Part shown: positions 1 through 10,335 of the stretch, in pieces
Layout: the number at the start of each line of letters is the position of its first letter
How positions within the stretch are numbered: position 1 is the stretch's first letter
DNA from: Mercenaria mercenaria
Lineage: Eukaryota; Mollusca; Bivalvia; Venerida; Veneridae
Length of the DNA stretch: 64,000 bases
Direction of reading: 5' to 3'
Assembly (NCBI RefSeq): GCF_021730395.1
Contig: NC_069367.1
Coordinates: 6,012,501-6,076,500, forward strand
The notes under the pieces: generated by a model
Database searches by the model: none
What the model saw: the letters and a program-made list of their open reading frames with translations, nothing else
What the model was told of the DNA's origin: nothing
Translations under genes and position numbers: made by a program

Positions 1-552
1 CAAAACAGAATTATGTTTCTCAAAAGCTACCATACTTGGGAACATCTAATTTCAATACCCGAGTCTTGAAACCTTTTAAGTTCGATTTCAAATTAGAATC
101 AAATCGTTACTGAGTTAACTGAACCCATACAGTTATAAAGCATGCGTTTTAAAACTGCACCATTGTGTTTAGCCTAAGCTCAGCTGAACAAATAGAAGGT
201 ATTGTTCCAGTACAAATTCTTATTCAAAGGTGTTAAATTGAACAGCTGATTTCTTTCATCAAATTGACGCTGTTAGTGAGCGCAGATCAAATGAAACGCA
301 AGGTCGACAAGACAGATGTAGCAAAGCATCTTCCAGTGAAAGGACAAATGTACAATTTCTATTTTGGATGTCATAGTGATGTGTGATATTTTAGCACAGC
401 TGAAGCTTGATTCCATTTACATCTTATTATTATCTATTATCTTATATATCTATCATTTAATTGCTGCATATTTGAAGATTCGAGTACGTGTCCATCAATT
501 TGGGGTTTTTTACAGTCATATATTAATCCAAGAATTAGATGCAGATTATGTA
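1..552. other. No gene recognised
   Basis: AT-rich sequence with only short chance ORFs on both strands. No splice-framed coding block, tRNA-like box or clear repeat end was recognised. Confidence 0.5.
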
Positions 553-910
553 TAAGCTTGTTGAAGTACAGCCAAGGTACTGTGGGCATACTTCCGTGCT
601 TGTTGAATGCCAAAGGTAAAAGCATATATGAATTGGGCATCAAGGAATCAGAGAAAATATATGAGTTGCAGCTTTTTATTATGAAGAGTTAGGCAGAAAT
701 GCCTTACGATAGGACTCGCATGCTGACAATTCAAAGCTATCTTCAACTTAAAGGCCAGTCAAGTATAGCAGTCCAGCCTATAAGATATTTTAAAAGTTGA
801 ACATCATTATTTAGTTGTGTGTATTGACTGTTTTGCCTGGTCTCTGTAAATATTGAGCTCACTACCTAAATTATTAAAAATATCATTGTTAAGCGAATCA
901 TTAAGTAGCA
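553..910 (+). repeat. Unclassified interspersed repeat, diverged copy
   Basis: This stretch shares a series of collinear blocks with about 18515-18900. Examples are GAAGTACAGCCAAGG, GTTGAATGC, a GACTCG-TATG block, AGTCAAGTATAG and TCCAGCCTATA. The copies are clearly diverged, so the family is not young. The class is not evident: no coding sequence, tRNA head or terminal inverted repeat is visible. The longer copy at 18 kb has a TATA-like motif upstream, so an old LTR fragment is possible but unproven. Confidence 0.45.
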
Positions 911-973
911 TTTAACGAAAACTAGAAATATTTAGATTTTGATTAGTTACAAAATGTTGAATTTAAATCAATT

Positions 974-1162
974 TACAGTTACTGTCAAACCTGTATCAAA
1001 GACCACCTCTGAACATAGACCACCAGGCTTTAACGACCACATCTTTTGTTTCCCGTTTTAACATTAAATTTTACAGTGTATTTAAACCTGAGAAAAAAGA
1101 CCATCTCCCAACAAAGACCACATATTTGCTTTTCCAAGGGCGGTCTAGACAGGTTTGACTGT
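974..1162. repeat. MITE-like element with TACAGTCAAACCTGT ends
   Basis: The left end reads TTACTGTCAAACCTGTAT and the right end ACAGGTTTGACTGTAT, an inverted pair. The interior repeats 'GACCACxT' phrases. The ends look like those of small non-autonomous DNA elements. A diverged relative lies near 32318-32505 inside an intron of the nucleoporin-like gene. No transposase is encoded. Confidence 0.55.
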
Positions 1163-2195
1163 ATATTCACCAACATCACATAATACGCTTATTTGTGTTC
1201 ATTGAATTCTGAATAAGTGTGAGATTTTTATTGCGGATATTTTTTGAAATTCAATTTTTCTGTCCTGGTTGCCCAATTAAGATTTATTTATTTTAGCATA
1301 AAATATATATGTAAATTGGATAAACATGCTACGCCTAAGAAAGATAAGAATATAAAAACTATCAAACTATATTTCTCAACTGTTTGCATTGACTATGAAA
1401 CATTTAGCTTTAAATGATTAGAAATGTAACTTAATGAAAATGATTATTAGTTCTCTTTACTTGTCTCTGTTGAGCAACCAGTTCGATTGGATATAAATAA
1501 ATTTGGAAGCTACACCTTGTTTTAGAACCTTTTTTACTGCGTTTTCGTTCAGAGTGTTTAAATATCCCAATATTGATCAATTTCACGTTTAAGTATTCAA
1601 ACTATATATTGAATTTAAAAGAGAAAAAAAAATCCGCTTTTTTGATAAACTCTTGTCAGTCTTGTTGATATGCAGTGTATTTCCTTTGCATGTTGTATTT
1701 TCACCGATATCGATTAACGAACTCAATATTTTGCAATTCATTTTGATTCGATACAAAAGAAACATTATATCCCACTTTAGAAGAAGCATTGCAAATTGTA
1801 TATGGTCAGGTACAGAATAATTTACATTACATTTGTAATATGCGTATAAAAGGAATCAACTTTATGTTACTATCATGAAAGCTCTTGTATTCATGCTCGT
1901 TAAGGGAAATGGAACTAAATCAATAATACATCGTGCATTTTGAGGTGAGACTTAATTCCTTTGATTTTATTTTATCTTTGATTAAATACTGGATAACGTA
2001 GTTTATGTTTTCTGTAGTAAAAATAGCTTTATTCAATTTAATTAATGTAATGGGAAACGTAAATATTCCGATTTACTGTACTGCTTTGTTCGAGTGTAAC
2101 GTCTTTTTCGACGATAAACGAAGGTGTCACTTTTTTATCAGTGAGTACAATGTTCAGCTTTAGAGTACTATCTCATAGGACTATCACGCCGTAGA
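1163..2195. other. No gene recognised
   Basis: AT-rich intergenic sequence. A 66-codon minus-strand ORF at 1589-1789 has no recognisable domain and is treated as chance. Confidence 0.5.
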
Positions 2196-2332
2196 CACGT
2201 GACATGATACCCCACCCAGTCTCATTATACTGACACCGGGATGACCAGTCCTTGTACTAACCGCCAAGCGAGGAAGCCAACAGTTTCATTTTTACGTCTT
2301 TGGCATGACGCGGTCAGGGATTGAACCCTGGA
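2196..2332 (-). repeat. SINE-like fragment with tRNA B-box
   Basis: Read on the minus strand, the block begins with a pol III B-box-like GGGTTCAATCCCTGAC and continues into a non-coding body. The body is similar in style to the tRNA-headed repeat at 31.3 kb: 'TGACACCGGGATGACCAG' and 'GCGAGGAAGCCAACAG' on the plus strand. It abuts an inverted-repeat structure at 2330-2399. Confidence 0.4.
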
Positions 2333-2399
2333 TAAAACGATCGACTCGATAGCCTAGTGGTTGAGCGTCTGCACTCTAAGCGAGTCGATCGTTTTATCC
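2330..2399. repeat. Perfect 19-bp inverted repeat around a tRNA-like head
   Basis: GGATAAAACGATCGACTCG at 2330-2348 is repeated as its exact reverse complement at 2381-2399. The 32-base loop contains a tRNA A-box-like TAGCCTAGTGGTTGAGCG, in the opposite orientation to the SINE fragment just upstream. The structure could come from an inverted SINE duplication or a fold-back insertion. Confidence 0.6.
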
Positions 2400-2450
2400 A
2401 GTATATTAGAAGTCACATAGTAAATCAATGAAATATTATTGATATTCTGT

Positions 2451-2927
2451 AGGACGGATTACACCAAACCGGAAGTGACTACTCAGTGTTACATGTGAAG
2501 TAGTCCAAAATGTAGTTCCATGCTATGGATGAAATCTGGTATAATGAGTGACATGAGGAGGTGACAGTTAAATTTTTGGCTTATGTTTATTGCTTATAGT
2601 ATTGAGAATAGATCTAGACCATTTTCATTGTAAATTTCTTGGAATAAGTTTTATTCTTTGCGAAAAATGTCTACCTACGCGTAACTGCTAAACGGCTGTT
2701 TTCATGGGGGTATTTTTAGAGGGTGATGTTTCTCAGAAAAGATTATTTTTCTTATATTCAACATAACATGTCAATATTTTTCTATTTTTGATAAGAAGAC
2801 ATGTTGTACTAAATGACCATATATGGTTTTCATATCTTTGAAATGCTCTAAAGTGCTGAAAATGAGGTCTGAATGTTTTGTTATTAATATGAAATAAATA
2901 AGGACTTGAATTGGTAGAGTGTAACCT
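2451..2927 (+). repeat. 477-bp direct repeat, copy 1
   Basis: This is nearly identical to 3425-3901, with equal length and about five substitutions seen by eye. It starts AGGACGGATTACACC and ends GAGTGTAACCT. No ORF of note, no TG...CA termini and no flanking target duplication are visible. The 497-bp spacer between copies has no coding content. It may be a local segmental duplication or two insertions of one non-autonomous element. Confidence 0.8.
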
Positions 2928-3424
2928 ATAAGTTGTGCAGGGGTAAAAATTTAAACTTGTTTAGATGTGGCTGTAAACAGGCTAGTTTGGCCAGATTATG
3001 ATAGAAGATGACAATTTCAGTGCAATTTAGCAGAGAAAAAGAAGAAAAACTAAAAATATTTCAAAATCACTGTTTTGGGTGTATTTTTTTCAAAAAATGC
3101 ATATTTATTGACTAAATATTGGTATGTTTTAGGTGTCAGGGGTGAGTTTGGGTATATTTTACAGTAACAGTGTGTGATTTGAGTGCAGTTCATGGTAAAA
3201 CTTGATAAAATATGGCAAAAATAAGCTCAAGCAAGGAAAAGTGGTCAAAAATGATGTCGCGACAGCTTTTTTCTAGGAAATTTGGCGTGCTAGCATACGT
3301 TACTGAAAAAGCCATAAAACCTTGAAAATTGATTGTATCAAACTGGTATTTTTTTCATGCATTTAGGTTACTGGTACAATTTAAGTAAAAATAACACATT
3401 TTGAGTATGAAAAATGTTTCTTTA
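2928..3424. other. Spacer between 477-bp direct repeats; no gene
   Basis: AT-rich non-coding sequence with homopolymer runs. No domain, tRNA-like box or terminal repeat was recognised. Confidence 0.5.
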
Positions 3425-3901
3425 AGGACGGATTACACCAAACCGGAAGTGACTACTCAGTGTTACATGTGAAGTAGTCCAAAATGTAGTTCCATACTAT
3501 GGATGAAATCTGGTATAATGAGTGACATGAGGAGGTGACAGTTAAATTTTTGGCTTATGTTTATTGCTTATAGTATTGAGAATAGATCTAGACCATTTTC
3601 ATTGTAAATTTCTTGGAATAAGTTTTATTCTTTGCGAAAAATGTCTACCTACGCGTAACTGCTAAACGGCTGTTTTCATGGGGGTATATTTAGAGGGTGA
3701 TGTTTCTCAGAACAGATTATTTTTCTTATATTCAACATAACATGTCAATATTTTTCTATTTTTGATAAGAAGACATGTTATACTAAATGACCATATATGG
3801 TTTTCATATCTTTGAAATGCTCTAAAGTGCTGAAAATGAGGTCTGAATGTTTTGTTATTAATATGAAATAAATAAGGACTTGAATTGGTAGAGTGTAACC
3901 T
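3425..3901 (+). repeat. 477-bp direct repeat, copy 2
   Basis: Second copy of the repeat at 2451-2927, in the same orientation, starting 974 bases downstream of the first. The high similarity implies a recent duplication or insertion. Confidence 0.8.
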
Positions 3902-4230
3902 GTAACCAATTTTAACACTGACTTTATGAAATATAAGAGTATCGAATAATTTATCTTTCAGTTATATATATCTCAATACTAATATCAGCAAGTTATGTAC
4001 AATGTTAAAAACGTTCAAGTATATATATTTATTTCATTGATTCAATCGAAATGATATACTATTACATATTTTTTTTTATTCACTAGATGCACTTAAATGG
4101 AGCCACCTACAGATTTAAACATTTAACAAATACATCTGGTTGTTTAAAACTTCTGAAGTGTGTAAGGGACAAACGTCCGCCATTACATTTAAAAGCGGGG
4201 TGGTATGTTTCGCTCATTGTATTGAATAAA

Positions 4231-4555
4231 TGGGCCTCCGAGGCCGAGCGCTTAATGTCACTGACTTCAAATCAGTTGTCCCTCATCGATGCGTGTTCGA
4301 GTCTCACTCGGGACGTTGAATTCTTCATGTGAGGAATAAAATCTGGAAAGTAGATCCCTCGGAAACATCGAGAACAATGCAAACAGTGAAAATTGCAGAC
4401 TCGGTCGTGGTTGGTGGTTCTACCCAGGTACAAACTCGTAACAAAATAATGCACGGTCAGGCACTTGAGGTCTTCCTCCACCATCAAAGCTGGAAAGTCG
4501 CCATATGACCTATAATTGTTTCGGTGCGACGTTAAACCCAACAAAATAAATAAAT
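4231..4555 (+). repeat. tRNA-derived SINE
   Basis: The head has an A-box-like GGCCGAGCGCTTAATG and a B-box-like GTGTTCGAGTCTCACT. A conserved body follows (TTCATGTGAGGAA, CATCAAAGCTGGAAAGTCG, CATATGACC). The tail reads GTGCGACGTTAAACCC followed by AAATAAATAAATG. The same family recurs at 23535, 47221 (minus), 54935 (minus, diverged) and, head only, 15305. ORFs across it are artefacts. Confidence 0.8.
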
Positions 4556-4777
4556 GCATCGGATAAAGTTGTTGTCACGTATCTTTTGCAGAAACACATT
4601 TATCAACGGACGGAAAACTTGGAGCCGTGATTCTGTTAATAAACAGAAGTGAAATTACAATCTCTGTGAAAGCACTATAATTATTGAAGTTATACAGGTG
4701 AACAAATGATTTGAAAAATAAACAAAAGAAAATTACAACAACAGAAAGAAAATTATATCGAAGACCACATTTCTATA

Positions 4778-6436
4778 ATGGATATACTTCGCATAAGAGA
4801 TGAAAATGCTGACCATGCTAATAGAGAAATGGTTGTGTTGACTTCTGCAGAAATGTTTTCTTTGCTTTATTTTCTATACCTAAAATTTCGCGGGACTTAC
4901 GACAAGAGGCTTGTTCAAAAAAAACACTCTATAGTAGAATATTTCTTTGAAGCATTTATGAAAAATGTTTACTTTGCTTTACGAATGGATGATGAACTGG
5001 ACGAAATATTCGATTTAGTTCTGGCAGGTAGCGCGGCAGAAGGTACTTTTAATAGCAAAAGTGATGTTGACATTATGCTTGTTTGGAAATGTTTAAAGTG
5101 TTGTGAGCCTAGCTGCACTGAGATATACAACCGGAAAAGGAAAGGTGTATTTATCGCAGACAGAGTAAATGCTTCTCCTGGATATTCGCTTTTGTTAGGG
5201 TATAACTCGTCGTTTCCTGGTGTCACTGACAATAAGATCAGAAAGGTGAATTTGCAAACATGTGGTGAATTCCAAAAAGCAATTTCAAATAGATATTTCA
5301 AAAGAATGTTTATAATATATCTGAAGATTTTTCTTCGTAATATCTGTGAAGATACGTTTTTAGAAAAGCCGGTACAACAACTGCTAGAATCTGGACCAGC
5401 AATTAACCTTGAAATTTACTTGCGGAAACTTTCTCGGTTTCTGTCATTTGATAGAGTTTTTGCTATACCATACGAAGACAGAACTCTTCTAAAGTCTTGG
5501 GTAGAACGAAAAAGGCGCTACGGATGGCCCTCGCAAGAACTGATTTCAGAAATTTCAAAAATGCCTTGTCATTTGGTTCCTGTCGGGCGGAAGGGCAGTC
5601 AGCTTGAGGAATACGAATGGAGAATTTGCTACATTTTTGCGGAGAGACAATTGATGCGTTCTCTGAATGAAGTGCAGCTGATGTTGTATCAGAGCATCAA
5701 AGTTCAGTGCAAAAGTAATGTCAAATGTGTGTCATCTTATATAATAAAAAACTTGATTCTATGGTTAGCAGAAACATTGCCTCAACATTGCTTTCAAGAA
5801 AAGTATTATTTTGCTCTCGAATATGCCACAATGGCGGCTTTAGTATGGTGTGTAAAGAACGGCAAACTTCCATGCTACATGATTCCTGAAAGAAACTTAA
5901 TTGCTGATAAACTTACAGGAAGTGAAAAACAAACTATTCTAAAGCAATTACGTGAATATTTACCAAACTATCGTTACTGTCCATTTTCTGCGTCTTCGAA
6001 GAAAATTGGATGCACTATATTGACCACTGAACTACTGAATATTTGTGAAAACTTGAAGGAAAGTGAAAGGGTACTCTTCTTAAAACAGTACCAGAACACA
6101 ATCAAAACACGTTTAAAAATGAAATATTCTGTTTTAAAATACAGCAGTATTTTAAATAACCCAGGCTTTACGCTTCTCATCTATTCGTTTAGGCTATGCC
6201 ATATGACTGGGTCACGACTTCCAGATGTCTTTGTTGGACTTCTTGCTGGTTGTATAAAGGTATACGCAAAACAATTTGCAAGGACTATGTTAAAAGGGAT
6301 ATATGATCACATTACTTCGCGGTTGTATGGATGTATAAAAAATACCACAGTGCGTGTTAGAAGGAAAGTTCCGGTAACTGCAATCGAAGTTAGTTTGGCG
6401 GTAATTTCATTCTGGCTACATATTACAACGATATGA
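4778..6436 (+). CDS. Mab-21/cGAS-like nucleotidyltransferase (cGLR candidate), intronless
   Basis: A single uninterrupted 552-codon frame. The N-terminal half shows the Mab-21/cGAS nucleotidyltransferase signature: G84-S85 in 'LAGSAAEGTF', then D96-V-D98 in 'SKSDVDIML'. A candidate third metal-binding Asp is D225 in 'SFDRVFAIP'. The C-terminal half has the Mab-21 pattern 'WPSQELI', 'LVPVGRKGS', 'EWRICYIFAE' and 'YIIKNLILW'. Family members bind nucleotides, and some make cyclic dinucleotides after sensing nucleic acid. Catalysis is inferred only from the retained residues. The cGAS zinc thumb was not identified. Residues about 533-550 are hydrophobic and could be a C-terminal membrane anchor. 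The start is the first Met in frame, 46 codons before the conserved helix region's end. A broken paralogue lies 1.8 kb downstream. Confidence 0.85.
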   Translation: MDILRIRDENADHANREMVVLTSAEMFSLLYFLYLKFRGTYDKRLVQKKHSIVEYFFEAFMKNVYFALRMDDELDEIFDLVLAGSAAEGTFNSKSDVDIMLVWKCLKCCEPSCTEIYNRKRKGVFIADRVNASPGYSLLLGYNSSFPGVTDNKIRKVNLQTCGEFQKAISNRYFKRMFIIYLKIFLRNICEDTFLEKPVQQLLESGPAINLEIYLRKLSRFLSFDRVFAIPYEDRTLLKSWVERKRRYGWPSQELISEISKMPCHLVPVGRKGSQLEEYEWRICYIFAERQLMRSLNEVQLMLYQSIKVQCKSNVKCVSSYIIKNLILWLAETLPQHCFQEKYYFALEYATMAALVWCVKNGKLPCYMIPERNLIADKLTGSEKQTILKQLREYLPNYRYCPFSASSKKIGCTILTTELLNICENLKESERVLFLKQYQNTIKTRLKMKYSVLKYSSILNNPGFTLLIYSFRLCHMTGSRLPDVFVGLLAGCIKVYAKQFARTMLKGIYDHITSRLYGCIKNTTVRVRRKVPVTAIEVSLAVISFWLHITTI

Positions 6437-6469
6437 GATTTTAAAAGATATAATGTGAAATCATTAATA

Positions 6470-6662
6470 TTCGTGGGGGACTAATTTTCGTGGATTTCGT
6501 GGTTGAGTCAATCCACGAAATTTAATCCCAACGAACAAGTAAAATTCCCATTCATTTTATGTTCAAAAGTTGAAATCCACGAATTTATATCCCCACGAAA
6601 CTGCCGTTTTGACCAAAACCGAGAAATTTCATGCCCACGAAATTAAATGATTTTACAGTATC
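6470..6662. repeat. MITE-like repeat rich in CGTGGATTTCGTGG motifs
   Basis: Repeated and inverted 'TTCGTGGATTTCGTGG' / 'CCACGAAAT' phrases, with an ending ATGATTTTACAGTAT. A diverged relative lies at 31955-32145 (GACTAATTTTCATGGAATTC, ending ATGATTTAATAGTAT). It is a short non-coding interspersed element immediately 3' of the cGAS-like gene. Confidence 0.55.
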
Positions 6663-6718
6663 TGATTTTTGGTCAGTTGTTCTAACTGTGATGTAACGTA
6701 TGTTACAAGAAAATAAAC

Positions 6719-6830
6719 ATTGAATTATAAAACTGAAAGAAAAAAAGAAGATATGACAAACATATCACATGTTGAATTATAAAGCAGAAAGAAAAAAAGG
6801 AGATATGACAAACATATCACATGTCTTATA
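6719..6830 (+). repeat. Two-copy tandem repeat, about 54 bp
   Basis: The phrase TTGAATTATAAA...GAAAGAAAAAAAG...GATATGACAAACATATCA occurs twice back to back, with minor differences. Each unit contains the small palindrome around ACATATCACATG. Confidence 0.75.
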
Positions 6831-8219
6831 TCAACATGCACGTTTAAATCTTATCCAAACTTGTTTTGTTTTTCTCTGGACACCTAGTATCTCCATTTCC
6901 GGACAATTCTTCCTTTTCTCAATGTGTGGTTCACTATAGCCGCTACACATTTTTCCGCAAAATTGAAATGTCGGTGTAAATGTCATCATTTTATTTAGTG
7001 TGTGCTATTGCATATTTTAACATTGTTTATCCGAGAATTTTCCTTTTTCAAGAAGGATATGCTTTGTTCGCACTGCAATTATTATATTGTTTACTTCTGG
7101 GGATCAGTGAAATTTATATGGTTGTACTACAAAGATGTTTGATATTACAAGTTATGAAATATATGATCAGTCATAGATAGATCTATGATTTGTATCTTAC
7201 AAATTTTGCCCTTCATTACATCAATAGCTGTTTGGAGTATATCCAAGCCCATATTACTTTGTCGTTCGATGCCTAAAATCTTTGGAAAGGCGGCATCGTC
7301 TTCTTTTTTATCAATTTGCACTACTGGAGTCACTTTATTACTTAATAATTATAAGTCTATTGTTTAACCTTTGACTTTGTGATATTTTGTAGGTAGATAG
7401 AGTGATATTCTTTATTTCTTTTAATAAGAAGAGCATACTTTTTACAAATAGTACAAATATATAAATGAACAACGTTACAATAACTTTATAAATACATATC
7501 TACAAAATCGAATATGCATGGGTAAATATATATCACTTTGTGTATCCTATAAACGAGTCACAACAAATCATGCATATTAAACATAACTTATGTCTATTAC
7601 AAATATGCCATATGTTCACAGCGGTATACATAATTGCATACTGTCTAAAAGAATATTAAATAGTGAATGCGACACATAATGGGTGATTTGATACAATTCT
7701 AAAAAGCGTCACCCTCGTTTCATCTTTTATATTTTGAGACGGAAATGCTGACAGCATTTCTAGACGTTGTTCTTTGTAATCCAGTTCACAGAAAGTTACA
7801 AGCGTTTCACATCCTAGGATAAAACGTATTTCACAACCACTGGTATCATGAGTGTTATGGATTCTCTTGTTTAATTTTCCATTAAGCTGAATTTAGGGTA
7901 GAGCCTATTTTGCTTATCGTCAAACTTGAGTCAAGTTTTCCCATAGTTCTACGATACTCATAACATCTGCAATCCCTAAGTTTTTAAAGTAAAGACGGAT
8001 TTGTTTGAGAAAGTAAATGATACGCCAAGATTATGAAGAATAAAAATGTTTTGTGTGTGTGTGCGTGTTTTTTTTTTTTTTTTGCTTTTTGTCTTTTGAA
8101 TGGCGTCTGTTTTTAATAAAACAGCTGTATCTTACATCATGTCTGTACCATATTGCAAGTAAATATGAACGTAAGAGAAGAATTAACGAACGACTTTACA
8201 AAACTGTCCATATTGAAAC
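6831..8219. other. No gene recognised
   Basis: Between the cGAS-like gene and its degenerate copy. Short ORFs occur on both strands at 6980-7370, including a fairly charged 62-codon minus-strand frame at 7145-7333. None has a recognisable domain or splice context. Contains a T-run at 8070-8083. Confidence 0.45.
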
Positions 8220-9530
8220 ATGGGGAAGTTAAGTGCCGCAGAAATGTTTTCTTTGCTATATTTTCTGTATACTAAATTCCATTTCACTTATGGCAAAAAG
8301 CATGTCAAAAGAAAATATCATTTGATAGAGTCTATATTAAAAACAACTCTGAAATTTGTAGTGACTGCTCTTAGAATGGAACGTGATGTTGAAGAAATAT
8401 TCGATTTCGTAATTGCCGGTAGCGCGTCTGAAGGCACTATTAGTAACAGAAGTGATATGGACTTAATGATTGTTTTTTTTTTAATTGTATACAGTGTTGT
8501 GAGCATTCTTTGGTAAGCATTCATGAGAATCAAAGTAAAGGTTCATTTGTTGCAGACAAAATAAATGATTCACCCGGATACATGTTTATGTTGGGGTATA
8601 AGTCGTCGTTTCCTGATACTCATGATATTGATTTTCAAATTCCAGTTTCAAACGAATTATTTCGTGTTAATAACCTTAAACAATTAAATAAAGTCCTTCC
8701 TTTCAAGGAGAATCAGGTAAACGGTCCGGCAATTCAGATATTCTTCAAGGTATTTGGACCTTAGATTCTGTCGCTTGATGTCGTTTTTACTATACCATAC
8801 GAAGACAGAACTCTTCTTAAGTCATGGATTGAACGTAAAAGAGGTTATAGCTGGCCGTCGCAAGGGCTGATTTCAGAAATTTCGAAAATGTTTAGGCATT
8901 TGGTACCTATAGGGCGGAAATGTAGTCAGCCTGGGCAATATGAACAGAGAATTTGTTACACACTGGCGGAAAGACAATTAATACATTCTCTGAATGAAGT
9001 GCAGCTGTATCAAACAGTCAAACTGTTGTGCAATAGGGACGTCAAATGTATTTCATCTTATAATATAAAAAATTTAATTCTGTGGTTAGCAGAAGCATTG
9101 CGTCCACATCTCTTTCAAGGAAAGTACTTTCTTGCTTTAGAATATGCTGCGATGACGACCTTATTATGGTGTAAAGAACAACAGTCTTCCACGCTACATG
9201 ATTTCAGAAAGAAACTTAATTGCTGATAAACTAACATAAAAAGAACAATCTTCTATTATAACGGAATATAACGAATATTTACTTAAAGTTTATTACGGTT
9301 GATTTTTAGCGTCTCTATTGAAACAAAAACATGATGCATTGTCTGCTGAACTCTTGAAATTTTCTAAAAATCTGAGAGAAGGCAGAAGGGTAAACTTTAT
9401 AAAACAATACCAGAAGAAAACCGTCGAACCTTATTTACGGAGTGATTTTGCACTGTTGATACTGAACAAAATCTTTAATCACCCTGCTGTCAATCTCGCC
9501 ATCTATACATTTTGGTTAATTTCTAAGTAA
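8220..9530 (+). pseudogene. Decayed Mab-21/cGAS-like paralogue
   Basis: Clear homologue of the 4778-6436 gene in the same orientation, but split over several frames. The recognisable blocks, in order, are: 'AAEMFSLLYFLYTKF' and the catalytic loop 'IAGSASEGTISNRSDMDLM' (8220-8516); 'SPGYMFMLGYKSSFPD' (8510-8764); 'FTIPYEDRTLLKSW' and 'RHLVPIGRKCSQ', with the helical region (about 8790-9226); and a C-terminal block (9318-9530). The first frame breaks just after the DxD motif at a T-run (8472-8480), and later blocks are separated by stops and frame changes. It therefore cannot make a full-length protein as assembled. The hydrophobic C-terminus of the intact gene is absent. It is best read as a tandem duplicate that lost function; unrecognised introns are less likely because the intact copy has none. 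Confidence 0.85.
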
Positions 9531-9880
9531 TATATTATATAAGAAAGTACTAAAAATCGATTCGGCACTTTTTGTCGACTTGATAAAAATGTTGTCGTGG
9601 GTTGTGCGGACGATACTACATAGAAAAACTTTCACGATCTAGGATAATATTATTTTACGAATGTATAACAAGAAATATCTTTAAAAATGATGGTCAGCGG
9701 ATGGTAATAAGGAAAGAAGTTTATGATTTTTTCATCTCACATACATCTTTCATCTAACATTTTTCAAATTGCAAAACTAAACACCGCACTTTAACAATTT
9801 AATTGGTTCTCTTTTAATTTTTCGCAAAGGTTTCGTAGGGTTGCAATTTTGTTTCGTTTATCCTTAGACGAATAATTACA
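9531..9880. other. No gene recognised
   Basis: AT-rich sequence 3' of the pseudogene, with no domain or clear repeat boundary. Confidence 0.45.
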
Positions 9881-10335
9881 GCAGTAGTTTAATGAAGATT
9901 CATGAAGCGGTTCATGAGAAGAGGTCATTAAACGTGTTTATATTTTTAGCTAAATTGGTCCCTATCCCCATTTGTAACAAAATAGCAGGAGACCTTACGA
10001 TATTGTTGCACATCGAGTTTGATAAAAATCCATTACATTTTAGTGGTTAATGCGAAGAAAGGCATATCTACTTTTAGCTATAGTGGTCCCTAATAGGGCC
10101 CAAGTTCCTATATAAATAAATTTGGAAGAGGACCTTATAATGATGCTCCAGACCAAGTATGGCAAATATCCACCAAGCTGTTCATGAGACGCTGTATAAA
10201 GGCATTTCTAGTTTTAGCTCTAGCAGCCCCTAAAAGGGGTCAAATGTCCCAGCTGAACAAAGTTGGCTGCGGGCCTAATAAAGATGCTACAAATCAAGTT
10301 TGATTAGAATACATGAGAAAAAATCAAAGGATTTT
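9881..10335 (+). repeat. Diverged tandem repeat, about 125-bp unit
   Basis: Three to four imperfect units share the phrases 'TTTTTAGCT', 'GTGGTCCCTA...GGGxxCAA', 'TAACAAA/TTGGAAGAGGACCTTA', 'GATGCTCCAGACCAAGTATGG' and 'TTCATGAG'. Similar phrases form the cores of the tandem-core elements at 33.8 and 39.1 kb, so this may be a truncated member. Non-coding. Confidence 0.5.

Noticed and set aside
2451-3901. LTR element with 477-bp terminal repeats
   Set aside because: No TG...CA ends, no target duplication, no primer-binding site and only 497 bases of non-coding sequence between the repeats.
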